A stretch of 64,000 bases of DNA from Phycisphaeraceae bacterium (GCA_029260595.1 JAJDCY010000010.1:731675-795674), one strand, 5' to 3'. Counted from the stretch's first letter, positions 17,680-27,452 are shown. Notes: a model not told the origin generated them from the sequence alone. Numbers and translations: made by a program.

Positions 17680-19974
17680 ATGATCCGACGCCTGATCCCG
17701 AGCATGTTCCATCGGCGATTGCTGCTGCTGCTCGTAGTGGTGGTCGCGGTCGCGTCGATGCTCGGGCTGCGGTTGGCCAAGCTGACGCTGATCGAAGGCG
17801 ACGCCCGGCGCGAGCGCGCCGAGTCCGTCCTGATACAGCGTCGCTTGATCCCCACCACTCGCGGCCGCATCCTCGATCGTAAACAGCGCGTCCTCGCTGA
17901 AGACCAGGCCAGCTACGACGTGTGTGTTCGTTACCCCGTGCTTACCGGCGAGTGGGCGTACAAGCAGGCCCGCCGCGCCGCCTACCGGGCCAATCGCGCG
18001 GCCTGGCAACAACTGCACACGACGCAGCGTGACGCCCTGATCGCCGACTACCAGCGCGGTTTCGATCAGCAAGCCGAACAACTCTGGCTGGCGATCAGCG
18101 GGCTGGGCTCGGTCGATGCGCACGAGTTAGACTCACGGCGCACAACGATCGTCCGTCGAGTTAAGCAGATCGCCAGCGACGTCTGGGTACGCCGCCTGCA
18201 TCGTCGCAGCGAAGAGTTGGACGAACCCGTATCGCTTGCTGACGTCGCCCAGCCGATCGGCGAGCAGACTCGGTTTCATCCCGTGCTCACCGCGGTGTCT
18301 CAGGACACGCGCATCGCGGTGACGCGGCTGATCGCCCAGGCCGCCGATCACCCGGACCTCGCTGTTTGGAAGCAGGTGCAGGTCCGCCCGTCCCGCCGCC
18401 GCAGTTACCCGCTGGAAACCGCGACGGTTCCGGTCGATCGATCATCGTTACCGGGGCCGCTGCGTAACGATAAGCCGGCTGATGTGCTTGTCGAAGGCCT
18501 TGGGCTGCACCTGCTCGGCGGTTTACGCGGCGTGTGGAAAGAGGACGTCGACCGCCGCCCCTACCGCAGGCGAATCACCGGTGAGCCCGACGTGGTGGAC
18601 CTGGGTGGATACCTGCCCGGCGATCAATTGGGCAGTTGGGGGATCGAGCGCTCGCAGGAAGACCGCTTGCGTGGCACGCGCGGCCAGGTCGCGCACCATC
18701 TCGATACCAGCGAGCAGGAACGCCTCGAACCGGTTGCCGGCCATGACGTGGTGCTCAGCATTGACCTGCGCCTGCAAAGCCGTATCCGCGCTGTGATCGA
18801 CCCGAGCATCGGCCTGATGAAGGTCCAGCCGTGGCAGTCCAAAGGCCCGCCAACGGACCCGCTGATGCCTCAACCGGGTGATCCGTTAAACGGTGCCGCT
18901 GTCGTGCTGGACGTGCGCACAGGCGAGGTGCTCGCCGCCGTCAGCATGCCCGCGATGAGCCTGCGACGGATGCGCGACGACCCCGCGTTGGTGTGGGGCG
19001 ATGCGGTCGAGCAGCCCTACCTCTACCGCGTCGTGGCGCAGCCGTATCAGCCGGGGTCAACCGTCAAACCGATCGTGCTCGCCGCGGCCATCACCGAGGG
19101 CAGACTCGCATCCGGTAACTTCGCCGCGCAAGTCACCTGCGAGGGGCACCTGGACCCGGATGCACCGACGCGCTTCCGCTGCTGGATCTACAAGATGTAC
19201 AACTCCACCCACGGCCCACTCGGCGGTGCCGAAGCGATCGCACGCAGTTGCAACATCTTTTTCTACACCATGGGCCGCCGACTCGGCCCGCGCACGCTCG
19301 CGCGGTGGTACGACCAGATGGGCCTTGGGAGACCCACCGGCTGTGGGCTCGCCGAAGAGGTCGTTGGCGACCTCCCCGACTGGCGCGACCCCAGCCACAA
19401 CACCGCCGGCCTGACCGCGAGCGACGGGATATTCATGGCCATCGGGCAGGGGCCCGTCCGATGGACGCCGCTGCAAGCCGCCAACGCATACGCCGCACTC
19501 GCACGCGGTGGCCGATACCGCCCGGCAACCTTTCTGCTCGGCGGCAATGACTCCGATCGACCCGCGACAACCGAAGATGCCGATCGCTTAGCACCGGCCG
19601 GTGTCGCCATGGCGCTCGAGGGCTTGGATCAGGCCGCCAACGAGCGATACGGCTCGGCTCACCACCTGTCGCGCCTGCGCGGCGAACGGATCTTTAACGT
19701 TGAAGGCATCAAGGTGCTTGCCAAGTCGGGTACCGCGCAGGGCGTCCCACACTGGGTCGATGAGAACGGTGATCGCCGATTCACTCCTGGGACCGACACC
19801 ATCGTCCGCCGCGGCGATCACGCATGGGTGGCCTGCATGGTTCAGACGCCAGGATCGACCCAGCCAAACTATGTTGTCGTCGTCGTCGTCGAGTACGGCG
19901 GCAGCGGTGGAGCGGTGGCCGGCCCCGTCGCCAACCAGATCCTGCACGCGATGCGCGCGGAGGGATACCTGTGA
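17680..19974 (+). CDS. mrdA: Penicillin-binding protein 2 (transpeptidase of the elongasome)
   Basis: A class B PBP that cross-links peptidoglycan during cell elongation with its partner RodA. From the ATG at 17680 it has 764 residues. A short basic start leads into one membrane anchor (about residues 13-30), the dimerisation domain region with TTRGRILDRKQ, and a transpeptidase domain. The three penicillin-binding motifs are S-T-V-K with the nucleophile Ser460, S-C-N from Ser523, and K-S-G-T from Lys682. A TTG codon 15 bases further upstream also opens the frame, but ATG is preferred. rodA begins 43 bases after the stop. The ORF is longer than E. coli PBP2 because of extra sequence between the anchor and the catalytic domain. 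Confidence 0.92.
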   Translation: MIRRLIPSMFHRRLLLLLVVVVAVASMLGLRLAKLTLIEGDARRERAESVLIQRRLIPTTRGRILDRKQRVLAEDQASYDVCVRYPVLTGEWAYKQARRAAYRANRAAWQQLHTTQRDALIADYQRGFDQQAEQLWLAISGLGSVDAHELDSRRTTIVRRVKQIASDVWVRRLHRRSEELDEPVSLADVAQPIGEQTRFHPVLTAVSQDTRIAVTRLIAQAADHPDLAVWKQVQVRPSRRRSYPLETATVPVDRSSLPGPLRNDKPADVLVEGLGLHLLGGLRGVWKEDVDRRPYRRRITGEPDVVDLGGYLPGDQLGSWGIERSQEDRLRGTRGQVAHHLDTSEQERLEPVAGHDVVLSIDLRLQSRIRAVIDPSIGLMKVQPWQSKGPPTDPLMPQPGDPLNGAAVVLDVRTGEVLAAVSMPAMSLRRMRDDPALVWGDAVEQPYLYRVVAQPYQPGSTVKPIVLAAAITEGRLASGNFAAQVTCEGHLDPDAPTRFRCWIYKMYNSTHGPLGGAEAIARSCNIFFYTMGRRLGPRTLARWYDQMGLGRPTGCGLAEEVVGDLPDWRDPSHNTAGLTASDGIFMAIGQGPVRWTPLQAANAYAALARGGRYRPATFLLGGNDSDRPATTEDADRLAPAGVAMALEGLDQAANERYGSAHHLSRLRGERIFNVEGIKVLAKSGTAQGVPHWVDENGDRRFTPGTDTIVRRGDHAWVACMVQTPGSTQPNYVVVVVVEYGGSGGAVAGPVANQILHAMRAEGYL

Positions 19975-20017
19975 TCGACACATACCGACATCGCCGGATC
20001 GAGTCGGGGGTAAACGC

Positions 20018-21214
20018 ATGGCACTAGCCGGGGCGAAAGGCCGATTCTCAAGCCCGCACGCTGCCGTCGGCGCCGTGCTCGCCGGAGTAGCGCTCGCATC
20101 GCTCGGCATCTGCGCCATCTCCACCGCCGCGCCCCAACACGCCACCGCTCAACTCAAGTGGTTGCTGATCGCGTTGGCCGTCGGCGGCGTGTGCGTGCTT
20201 CCCCACCCACGCCGCGTGGGCATCGCCGCATTCCCCCTGATGGTCGTCTCGGTGATCCTCCTGGCCGTCGTCGTCTTCCCCGCCATGCCCCGATCGCTCG
20301 TCCCCGTCCGCAACGGCGCGACCTGCTGGATCAATCTCTACTTCATGATGTTCCAACCGTCCGAGCTGGCGAAGATCGCTTTCGTGCTCGCGCTGGCGCG
20401 ATACCTGCGATACCGCCGGACCTACCGCACACTGCCCGGCCTGCTCGTGCCGTTCGTGTTGATGTTCATCCCGGTCGGATTGATCCTCAAAGAGCCGGAC
20501 CTGGGCACCGCATTGATCTTCGCGCCGGCGTTATTCGCGGTGCTCGTCGCAGCCGGCGCACGCCTGCGGCACCTCGGCGTCCTCGTCGGTCTCGGCGTGC
20601 TGGTCATCGTCGCGAACATCGTCGTGATCTACACGCTCCCCAACTCGATGCAGGTGCTCAAGCCCCACCAGCGCCAGCGGATCGTCGCAATGATCAGCCA
20701 GGCCCAGGGCGATAATCGCTACGTCAAGGACATCGGTTACCAGCAGGACAAAGCCATGACCCTCGTCGGCGCCGGCGGTGCGCTGGGGTATGGCGCACAA
20801 GGTGCCGCGACGATGGTCCGCTTCAACCGCCTGCCCGAAGATCACAACGACATGATCTTCGCCGTCGTCGTGAATCGCTGGGGCTTGGTCGGCGGGGCCG
20901 GCATGATCGGACTCTATGTGGTCCTGGTAGGTTCGTTCCTGATGATCGCCGGCCAGTCCCGCGACCCGTTCGCGCGCCTGGCTACCGTGGGCTTCGCCGG
21001 CTTGCTGTTCAGCCAGGCAGCGATCAATATCGGGATGACCGTTGGCCTGCTGCCGATCACCGGGATCACACTGCCGTTTGTTTCGTACGGCGGTTCGAGT
21101 CTGGTCGCGACGTTCGCGATGGTGGGGCTAACCGTGAACTTCGCCTCCCACCGCGCGGCGATCCTTAGCCGCCCAAGCTTCGAGTTCGAAGCCGGTGAGG
21201 TCAACGGCCGGTGA
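20018..21214 (+). CDS. rodA: Peptidoglycan glycosyltransferase RodA (SEDS family)
   Basis: RodA polymerises lipid II into glycan strands in the inner membrane, paired with PBP2. The 398-residue protein has about ten hydrophobic segments. SEDS hallmarks are MMFQPSELAKIA, the block LKEPDLGTALIFAP with the conserved Asp, the VGAGGALGYGAQG loop, LPEDHNDMIFAVV, and PITGITLPFVSYGGSS near the end. A longer ORF opens at 19601 but overlaps the PBP2 gene. The ATG at 20018 follows a G-rich ribosome site and gives a normal N-terminus. Its stop overlaps the GTG start of rsmG (GTGA), so the two are coupled. Confidence 0.94.
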   Translation: MALAGAKGRFSSPHAAVGAVLAGVALASLGICAISTAAPQHATAQLKWLLIALAVGGVCVLPHPRRVGIAAFPLMVVSVILLAVVVFPAMPRSLVPVRNGATCWINLYFMMFQPSELAKIAFVLALARYLRYRRTYRTLPGLLVPFVLMFIPVGLILKEPDLGTALIFAPALFAVLVAAGARLRHLGVLVGLGVLVIVANIVVIYTLPNSMQVLKPHQRQRIVAMISQAQGDNRYVKDIGYQQDKAMTLVGAGGALGYGAQGAATMVRFNRLPEDHNDMIFAVVVNRWGLVGGAGMIGLYVVLVGSFLMIAGQSRDPFARLATVGFAGLLFSQAAINIGMTVGLLPITGITLPFVSYGGSSLVATFAMVGLTVNFASHRAAILSRPSFEFEAGEVNGR

Positions 21215-21954
21215 AATCTTCTACTGCGAGCACCATGCCCATCCCGAGTTTCGTAACCGAGGATCTGACGCGGCTCGACCTGAACCTCGCCGACTCAGTG
21301 ATAGCGCAGCTCGATCGTTACCTGGACCTGCTGCTTGATGCCAATCAACACTTCAACCTGACCGGGATCCGCGACCGCGACCTGGCCTGGCGGCGACTCG
21401 TGATCGATTCGCTGACACCCTTGCCCTGGTTGGATGAGATCGACGGCAACCCCTGTATCGTCGATGTCGGCTCGGGCGGCGGCCTGCCGGGGTTGGTGCT
21501 CGCAATCGCCCGCCCGGACTGGCGATTTACCTTGATTGAGGCGACGGGCAAAAAAGCAAACTTCCTAAAAGACTGCGTGCGGGACTTGGGGCTCGCCCAT
21601 GTGCGGGTTGCCCCGATCAGAGCCGAAGACGCCGGGCAAGACCCGATGCACCGCCAGCGTTACGATGCCGCCGTCTGCCGCGCGGTCGGCCGCATGGCTG
21701 AACTCGCCGAATACACACTCCCGCTCGTCCGCGTCGGTGGCTCGCTGCTGGCGATGAAGGGCCCGGGAGTTGAGCAAGAGTTGGACGCGGCCGGCGATGC
21801 CATGATGTTGCTCGGCGGCGGCGAACTAGCCGTGTACGACGCCTACCCCGAGGGATTCGATCAGAACACCGTCATCGTGATCGTTCAAAAAGCGGCGCCA
21901 ACGCCCAAGGCCTACCCCCGCCGCCCCGGCGTGCCGCGCATGACCCCGCTATAG
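21211..21954 (+). CDS. rsmG: 16S rRNA (guanine527-N7) methyltransferase RsmG
   Basis: RsmG (GidB) methylates N7 of G527 in 16S rRNA using S-adenosylmethionine. The 247-residue protein has the Rossmann core with the family motif DVGSGGGLPGLVLAI and LIEATGKKANFL, and RAVGRMAELAEY later on. The GTG at 21211 overlaps the rodA stop and fits an operon. An in-frame ATG at 21235 would remove eight residues and is an equally acceptable start. The last 15 residues form a Pro/Arg-rich tail beyond the fold. It lies between rodA and an MBL hydrolase gene. Confidence 0.93.
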   Translation: MKSSTASTMPIPSFVTEDLTRLDLNLADSVIAQLDRYLDLLLDANQHFNLTGIRDRDLAWRRLVIDSLTPLPWLDEIDGNPCIVDVGSGGGLPGLVLAIARPDWRFTLIEATGKKANFLKDCVRDLGLAHVRVAPIRAEDAGQDPMHRQRYDAAVCRAVGRMAELAEYTLPLVRVGGSLLAMKGPGVEQELDAAGDAMMLLGGGELAVYDAYPEGFDQNTVIVIVQKAAPTPKAYPRRPGVPRMTPL

Positions 21955-21979
21955 CCCACTGTTCCCAGAGACCGAATCT

Positions 21980-22630
21980 ATGAATGCCGACCCAACACGC
22001 CTATCCATCGAGACCTTCTGCCTCGGCGAGTGGATGACCAACTGCTACGTCGTCCACCGCAAGCCCACCGAGTGTGGCTGCTGGATCGTCGACGCGGGCT
22101 ACGAGCCCGAACCGATGATCGACTACATCCGCGAGCGCGGGCTAACGCCGCAGCGCGTCGTGTTAACGCACGGCCACCTCGACCACATCGCCGGCCTGCG
22201 TCGGCTGCGCGAGGAGTGGCCCGACCTCCCCATCATGATTCACGAGACCGAGTGGAAGTTCCCGCGGCGACCGGTGCTGAACCTGTCCGCGCTGCTCGCC
22301 GAGCCTGTCGTCGCACCGGATCCGACCGAAGCGCTCGCAGACGAACTCGACCTGGAAGGTTTGCGATTCGAAATCCGTCACACCCCCGGACACAGCCCCG
22401 GCGGTGTGACGCTGTATCAACCGGAGTCGGGCGTCGCGCTGGTCGGCGATACGCTCTTCGCCGGCAGCATTGGCCGTGCGGACTTCCCCGGTTCCGACCC
22501 GGCGATGCTCGAGAAGAGCATCCGCGAACAACTCTATTCCCTCCCCGACGAGACGCGTGTGTTGCCCGGACACGGCCCCGCGACAACCATCGGCCGTGAA
22601 CGCGCGACCAACCCGTTTGTGCGCGACTAA
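21980..22630 (+). CDS. MBL-fold hydrolase, glyoxalase II-like
   Basis: A 216-residue metallo-beta-lactamase-fold protein with the complete metal site: THGHLDH (His64, His66, Asp68, His69), the HTPGHSPGG histidine, the GDTLF aspartate and the LPGHGP histidine. Proteins of this size and pattern are usually hydroxyacylglutathione-hydrolase-like thioesterases of unknown substrate. Its start is 25 bases after rsmG, so it probably belongs to the rodA operon. The 3' end overlaps the convergent EEP gene by four bases. Confidence 0.85.
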   Translation: MNADPTRLSIETFCLGEWMTNCYVVHRKPTECGCWIVDAGYEPEPMIDYIRERGLTPQRVVLTHGHLDHIAGLRRLREEWPDLPIMIHETEWKFPRRPVLNLSALLAEPVVAPDPTEALADELDLEGLRFEIRHTPGHSPGGVTLYQPESGVALVGDTLFAGSIGRADFPGSDPAMLEKSIREQLYSLPDETRVLPGHGPATTIGRERATNPFVRD

Positions 22631-23568
22631 CGTTTCAGATCGAACGAAACCACAACCGGCGCATGATCGGACCCGGCCAGCAGCTTGGGATCGTCCAGCA
22701 CGCGCGCCGACCCCTTGATCACCCGATTGGCCAACGCCGGACTGACCAGCACATAGTCGATCGTGCTGCGGTGCGGCTTGCGTAGATAGGTGATCCGCCG
22801 GTCTTCGGGCAGGTCGCTGTGTGGATCGATCAGCATCGGCCTCGCCGCCGGCTGCAACAATGCATCAAGCGCGGGGCTGTCCGGGGTCGCGTTGAAGTCC
22901 CCCGTCAACACCACCCACGCGTCCGGATCGGTACTAAGTTGCCGGCCAATCACCTGTCGTGCGGCACTGGCTTCCGCAACGCGCCAACGGGTCGATGTCT
23001 TGTCGCCGGATACCGACCGCCGGCTTTTAAAATGGACGATGTAAATGTCGATCGTGCGCGATTCATCAACTCGGATCGTGGCCCGCATCAGGTCGCGCGC
23101 GAACCGCTGCGGCTGGCGCCCGTCCACCGCCGGCAGATCCATGTGCCGGTGGCTGGTGATACTCACGATCGGCCTGCGACTGATCACGCCGATGTTGATC
23201 CCGTGATCCGAGTTAGTCGGCTGCACCGCGACGTACTCGTAGCCCATATCAGACAGGAACTCATGCACCGTCGTCCGTAGCAGGCCCTCGGTCTCGACTT
23301 CCTGAAACGCGACGACATCCGCGTCGAGCGCCCGGATCGCATCCGCGATCTGCTTCAGTTCCTTGTGCGGTTTGATTGGCCGCTGCTCGTCGTGCGTGTA
23401 CGGGTCATCGTACACGTCGGTGGCGTTTTTCAGGTTGTACGTCGCGATCGTGAACGCACCGCCCGGCCGACCCGCATCCGCCTCGGCCATCGTGACCGCA
23501 GCGAACACCAGCATCGCCGTAACTAGCACGCCGCTCGCCCAACCCCTTTTGTTTTCGATAAAAAGCAT
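22627..23568 (-). CDS. Secreted endonuclease/exonuclease/phosphatase family protein
   Basis: A 313-residue protein starting at the ATG at 23568; a longer ORF to 23652 would run into the upstream gene. A signal peptide is visible (hydrophobic stretch about residues 11-29, ending MAEADA). The EEP fold shows TIATYNLKN at the start of the domain, VVAFQEVE with the catalytic Glu, LTGDFNATPDS, and SDHAPVV at the end. Such enzymes use Mg2+ to cut phosphodiester or phosphomonoester bonds in nucleic acids or lipids. The exported location makes scavenging of extracellular DNA or phosphate plausible but unproven. It lies downstream of the AsnB-like gene. Confidence 0.83.
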   Translation of the reverse strand: MLFIENKRGWASGVLVTAMLVFAAVTMAEADAGRPGGAFTIATYNLKNATDVYDDPYTHDEQRPIKPHKELKQIADAIRALDADVVAFQEVETEGLLRTTVHEFLSDMGYEYVAVQPTNSDHGINIGVISRRPIVSITSHRHMDLPAVDGRQPQRFARDLMRATIRVDESRTIDIYIVHFKSRRSVSGDKTSTRWRVAEASAARQVIGRQLSTDPDAWVVLTGDFNATPDSPALDALLQPAARPMLIDPHSDLPEDRRITYLRKPHRSTIDYVLVSPALANRVIKGSARVLDDPKLLAGSDHAPVVVSFDLKR

Positions 23569-23626
23569 GCGGAAAGTCGATCCTGGCAGGTTCACGGCGG
23601 GTGATCGTGTAGCAATGTCGGCTGAC

Positions 23627-25585
23627 TCAACTCTGCTTCGCCTGATCCCCAAGCCAACTCAGCCACACCGACAATGATAGCAGTGCGAACAGGCGCTGCG
23701 CGTGATCCACGGCCCCGCTTCGGTGCTCAGCCCAAAGCGTTTCAATCGCAGCGCCCTCGAAGCCCAACCCGGCAAGCGCACCGTTTAATAACGGCTCGAC
23801 CAGCGAGTCGGCCTGATCCCCGTCGTACCAGTTGTGACAGGGTGCGGGCGCCCGCAGCGTTGCGAACCGGATCCCACCCCCTGTCAGCCGCGCCGCGACT
23901 TGAAGCAGCAACCCGCCGGGCTTCCCCCGTGGCATGAGAACGCTTACCGGCAGGTGCCCCGCGAGATCACAGACTTGGGCATCGAGTAACGGGCAGCGCG
24001 CCTCCACACCCGCCGCCATCGACGCACAGTCCCAACTCCGCAACGTCCCATAGGGCAGCGCGCACATCAAATCCCAGCGCCGGGCCAGTTCCACCGGCTC
24101 ATGGTCCGCTTCGGATTCCGTCTCTGTCGCGGATAACCATTGAGCATTGATGCGCGTCGTGATAGGCCGTGTCCGCGCTTCCGACCCGGAGCGATCCGCG
24201 ATTAAATGATCGACCTGCTCCTCGGTGAACAGATCGACCAGCCCCAGATAAGCGTCCGCCGGATCGACGGCCTTGGCCGCGCGCAGCCACCTCCCACGGT
24301 GCTCCCTGGTCGATCCGCACCCGGCGAGCATCAGGAACGGTGTCGGCAGGGCGCCGGCTACCGGTCGGTAGCGGCACAACAGATCCAACGCCCGATACCA
24401 CTGTCTTCCAGCGAAAAGCACATCGCCGCCGACCCCGGTCAGCACGACGCGCACATGCTTGGCCAACTCCCGATACCCCTGGAACCACCGCAACGTTCGG
24501 CTGTCAGCGATCGGAGCCCCCATCGCGGCCGTCAGTTCGGTGAGTTGGCCCCGCACGTCGTCGCCGGGTTTTACCGTCAGCTCGGTGTGGTCGGAACCGA
24601 TGTGAAGCGCGACGCGCCGGGCGATCTCTACCTCACACGGATCGCTCTCGGGTAACCGGATGCTGAATGTCGACAGCCGCTTCCCGCTCGACTCTAATCT
24701 CCGTTGCGCCACAGCCGCGACGACGGCGTCACTCGCCGAGCCACTTAGCACGCATCCCAGCGGGACGTCAGACTCCAACCGCTCCGCGACAGCTTCATCA
24801 ATCACCTCGCACGCCGCGTCGACCGCACCGATCGCGGTGCTCGTCCGTGAGACCGGTGGCGGCCGCCAATATCGCTCGGTACGGATCGCCCCACCGGCCT
24901 CGATCATGAGCCAGTGCCCGGGCAAAACCTCTTCGACGCCGAACACGATCGCTCGCTGATCATTGAAGCCCAGTCGCAGGTAGGTATCGGTCGCCGCTCG
25001 ATCGAACGGCGGTGTGGTCCCGGCGGGTAGCCCGGCAAGTACCGCGCTGATAACACTGGCAAAAACGATCTCACCGCACCGGCTGGCTGCGTCGACAACT
25101 TCGCCCTCGCAGCCCTGCGATCGGTGGTAGAACAACGGCCGCTGCCCGATGCGATCCCGCACCAGAACCAGCCGCTGTGCCGACGGGTCCCAGATCGCGA
25201 ACGCGAACATCCCGTGCAGGTGCTTGGGCAACTCCGTCCCCCACGCGCGGTACCCGTGCAACAACACCTCCGTGTCGCAGTGGCTCGATTGGAACCGATG
25301 CCCGAGGCGCTCGAGTTTCGATCGCAGGCTGCGGTGGTTGTAGATCTCGCCGTTGAAGACAAGGCTCAACGCCCCCTTGCCCGCGTCGCCGGCCAGGTGC
25401 ATCGGCTGGTTCCCGTCGAGCACGTCCAGAATGCTCAGCCGCGCATGCACGAACGCACAGCGATCTTCATGGCTGATCTGATGGCTGTCCGGCCCGCGGT
25501 GGCGGAGTCGATCGAGCATCGCCCGCGGGCGGCTCGGGGCGATCGGTGTGTCGTCAAAACGAACGATGCCGCCTATGCCAGACAT
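23627..25585 (-). CDS. Asparagine synthetase (glutamine-hydrolysing)-like protein with degraded active sites
   Basis: The 652-residue protein has the AsnB two-domain layout. The N-terminal class II amidotransferase domain keeps the glutamine-binding blocks RLSI (49-52), NGEIYN (78-83) and CDTEV (103-107). However, the start reads MSGIGG, so the nucleophile Cys after Met1 is a Ser. In the synthetase domain the ATP pyrophosphatase loop, normally SGGxDS, is SGSASD (281-286). The GADE block is GGDV inside TGVGGDVLFAG (383-393). The later ASMAAGVEARCPLLD block is conserved. The frame is intact over its whole length, so this is not a simple decaying pseudogene. It follows aspS on the same strand. 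Normal asparagine synthesis looks unlikely; a regulatory or altered activity is possible. Confidence 0.85.
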   Translation of the reverse strand: MSGIGGIVRFDDTPIAPSRPRAMLDRLRHRGPDSHQISHEDRCAFVHARLSILDVLDGNQPMHLAGDAGKGALSLVFNGEIYNHRSLRSKLERLGHRFQSSHCDTEVLLHGYRAWGTELPKHLHGMFAFAIWDPSAQRLVLVRDRIGQRPLFYHRSQGCEGEVVDAASRCGEIVFASVISAVLAGLPAGTTPPFDRAATDTYLRLGFNDQRAIVFGVEEVLPGHWLMIEAGGAIRTERYWRPPPVSRTSTAIGAVDAACEVIDEAVAERLESDVPLGCVLSGSASDAVVAAVAQRRLESSGKRLSTFSIRLPESDPCEVEIARRVALHIGSDHTELTVKPGDDVRGQLTELTAAMGAPIADSRTLRWFQGYRELAKHVRVVLTGVGGDVLFAGRQWYRALDLLCRYRPVAGALPTPFLMLAGCGSTREHRGRWLRAAKAVDPADAYLGLVDLFTEEQVDHLIADRSGSEARTRPITTRINAQWLSATETESEADHEPVELARRWDLMCALPYGTLRSWDCASMAAGVEARCPLLDAQVCDLAGHLPVSVLMPRGKPGGLLLQVAARLTGGGIRFATLRAPAPCHNWYDGDQADSLVEPLLNGALAGLGFEGAAIETLWAEHRSGAVDHAQRLFALLSLSVWLSWLGDQAKQS

Positions 25586-25661
25586 AAGCGCATGCTACAC
25601 GCCGGTCCGGTCCGTTGGTATCGTCATGAGTTCAGCAGCAAGCAACCGCCAGGCTGATCGG

Positions 25662-27452
25662 TCACGGCACCGCGATCGGGTCTTTCCGCGTCATCGCGGC
25701 CAGCCGGATATTCAGCTCGGCGAGCTGTGCTTCATCAACCGCCGACGGGGCCTCCGTCATCAGATCAGCCCCAGCCTGCGTCTTCGGGAACGCAATCACA
25801 TCCCGAATATTCGTCGTCCCCACCAGGTGCATGATGATCCGGTCCAGCCCGAGCGCGATCCCGCCGTGCGGCGGCGCACCGTATGCCAACGCATCCAGCA
25901 GAAACCCGAACTTCGTCCGCGCCGCCTGCTCGTCGATCCCCAGCAATGCGAACACGCGCGACTGCAACTCCGGTTGGTGGATACGGATCGACCCGCCGCC
26001 TAGCTCCGACCCGTTGAGCACCAGGTCGTACGCATCGGTCAGCACGCCGGCGGGGTCGGACTCGAGCTTGTCCAGGTCCTCGTCGCGCGGCGCGGTGAAC
26101 GGGTGGTGCAGGCAGTCCCACCGCTTCGCGTCCTCGTTCCAATCGAAGGCCGGGAAGTCGACGACCCAGACCCACTGCCAATCGCCCTCGCGGATCAGCC
26201 CTCGCTCCTTGGCGAGCTTGACGCGCAGCTCGCCGAGCACGCGACGCACGACCTTCGTCGTGTCCGCCCCGAAACAGATCAAATCCCCCGGCTCGGCGCC
26301 GAGTTTCTCGATCAGCGCCTCGGCGATCGACGCGAGGAACTTGGCGATACCGGTTTCCAGCCCACCCTCTGCGCCGACTTTTGTCACCGCCAGGCCCTTC
26401 GCACCAAACCCCTTCGACCACTCCGCCAGCCCGTCCGTTTCCTTGCGCGTCATCGTCCCGCCGCCGGGCACGCGGATCGCATTGACGATCCCACCGGCCT
26501 TGAGCGCCCCGTTGAACACGCCAAAGTCCGTCTGCCCTGCGAGGTCGCCGATATCAATCAGCTCCATCCCAAATCGCAGGTCCGGGCGGTCCGATCCAAA
26601 CCGGCTGACCGCATCGGCATAGCTCATCCGCGCGATCGGCGGCACCTCCACACCCAGCACCTCACTCCAAATCCGCCTCACCAGCCCTTCGGTGATCGTG
26701 ATGACTTCGTCCTGATCGACGAAGCTCATTTCGAGGTCGAGTTGCGTGAACTCGGCTTGGCGGTCGGCACGCGGGTCCTCGTCGCGGAAGCAGCGTGCGA
26801 TCTGCACGTACCGCTCAACGCCCCCAGCCATCAGGATCTGCTTGAACAATTGTGGGCTCTGCGGCAGCGCATAAAAACTCCCCGCCTGCAGCCGGCTTGG
26901 CACCAGGAAGTCGCGTGCACCCTCGGGAGTGGACTTACAAAGGAACGGTGTCTCGACTTCAAGAAACCCGGCTTCGTCGAAGTAGTCGCGCATGATCTTG
27001 GTCGCGCGGTGACGCGTCCGCAAAATCTCGTACATGCGAGGCCGGCGCAGGTCGATGTACCGGTACCGCAGACGCGTATCCTCCTGAACACTACCCGCGT
27101 CATCCGGCAGAAACGGCGGTGTCTGCGCCTTATTCAGCACAACCAGATTCGTTGCCTGCACCTCGATCTCACCCGTCGGCAGCTTCGGATTGGCCATGCC
27201 CTGCTCGCGCGCGACGCACCGGCCCTCGATCGACACGACGTCCTCATTACGCAGCCGGTCGGCCAACTCGTGAATCTGCGGGTTGCCGCTGTCCGGGTGG
27301 AACACCGCCTGCGTGATCCCCGTCCGGTCGCGCAGGTCGATAAAAATCACACCCCCGTGATCGCGGTAGCTGTTAACCCAGCCCGCAAGGCGGACTGTCT
27401 GATCGACATCAGCGATCCGAAGATCGCCACAGTGGTGGGTGCGCTCGGGCAT
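25662..27452 (-). CDS. aspS: Aspartate-tRNA ligase
   Basis: AspS charges tRNA-Asp (or both Asp and Asn tRNAs in the nondiscriminating form). The 596-residue length and the inserted GAD domain mark the bacterial type. The N-terminal OB anticodon-binding domain includes VRLAGWVNSYRDHGGVIFIDLRD split over two strands. Class II motifs follow: motif 2 with ARCFRDEDPRADRQAEFTQLD and motif 3 with GIALGLDRI near the C-terminus. The transcript probably continues into the AsnB-like gene 76 bases downstream, which lacks catalytic residues. Whether this enzyme also charges tRNA-Asn cannot be decided by reading. Confidence 0.96.
   Translation of the reverse strand: MPERTHHCGDLRIADVDQTVRLAGWVNSYRDHGGVIFIDLRDRTGITQAVFHPDSGNPQIHELADRLRNEDVVSIEGRCVAREQGMANPKLPTGEIEVQATNLVVLNKAQTPPFLPDDAGSVQEDTRLRYRYIDLRRPRMYEILRTRHRATKIMRDYFDEAGFLEVETPFLCKSTPEGARDFLVPSRLQAGSFYALPQSPQLFKQILMAGGVERYVQIARCFRDEDPRADRQAEFTQLDLEMSFVDQDEVITITEGLVRRIWSEVLGVEVPPIARMSYADAVSRFGSDRPDLRFGMELIDIGDLAGQTDFGVFNGALKAGGIVNAIRVPGGGTMTRKETDGLAEWSKGFGAKGLAVTKVGAEGGLETGIAKFLASIAEALIEKLGAEPGDLICFGADTTKVVRRVLGELRVKLAKERGLIREGDWQWVWVVDFPAFDWNEDAKRWDCLHHPFTAPRDEDLDKLESDPAGVLTDAYDLVLNGSELGGGSIRIHQPELQSRVFALLGIDEQAARTKFGFLLDALAYGAPPHGGIALGLDRIIMHLVGTTNIRDVIAFPKTQAGADLMTEAPSAVDEAQLAELNIRLAAMTRKDPIAVP

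Noticed and set aside
19601-20017. 5' extension of the rodA frame
   Set aside because: It overlaps the PBP2 catalytic domain and is Ser/Arg-rich; the ATG at 20018 has a ribosome site and gives the family N-terminus.
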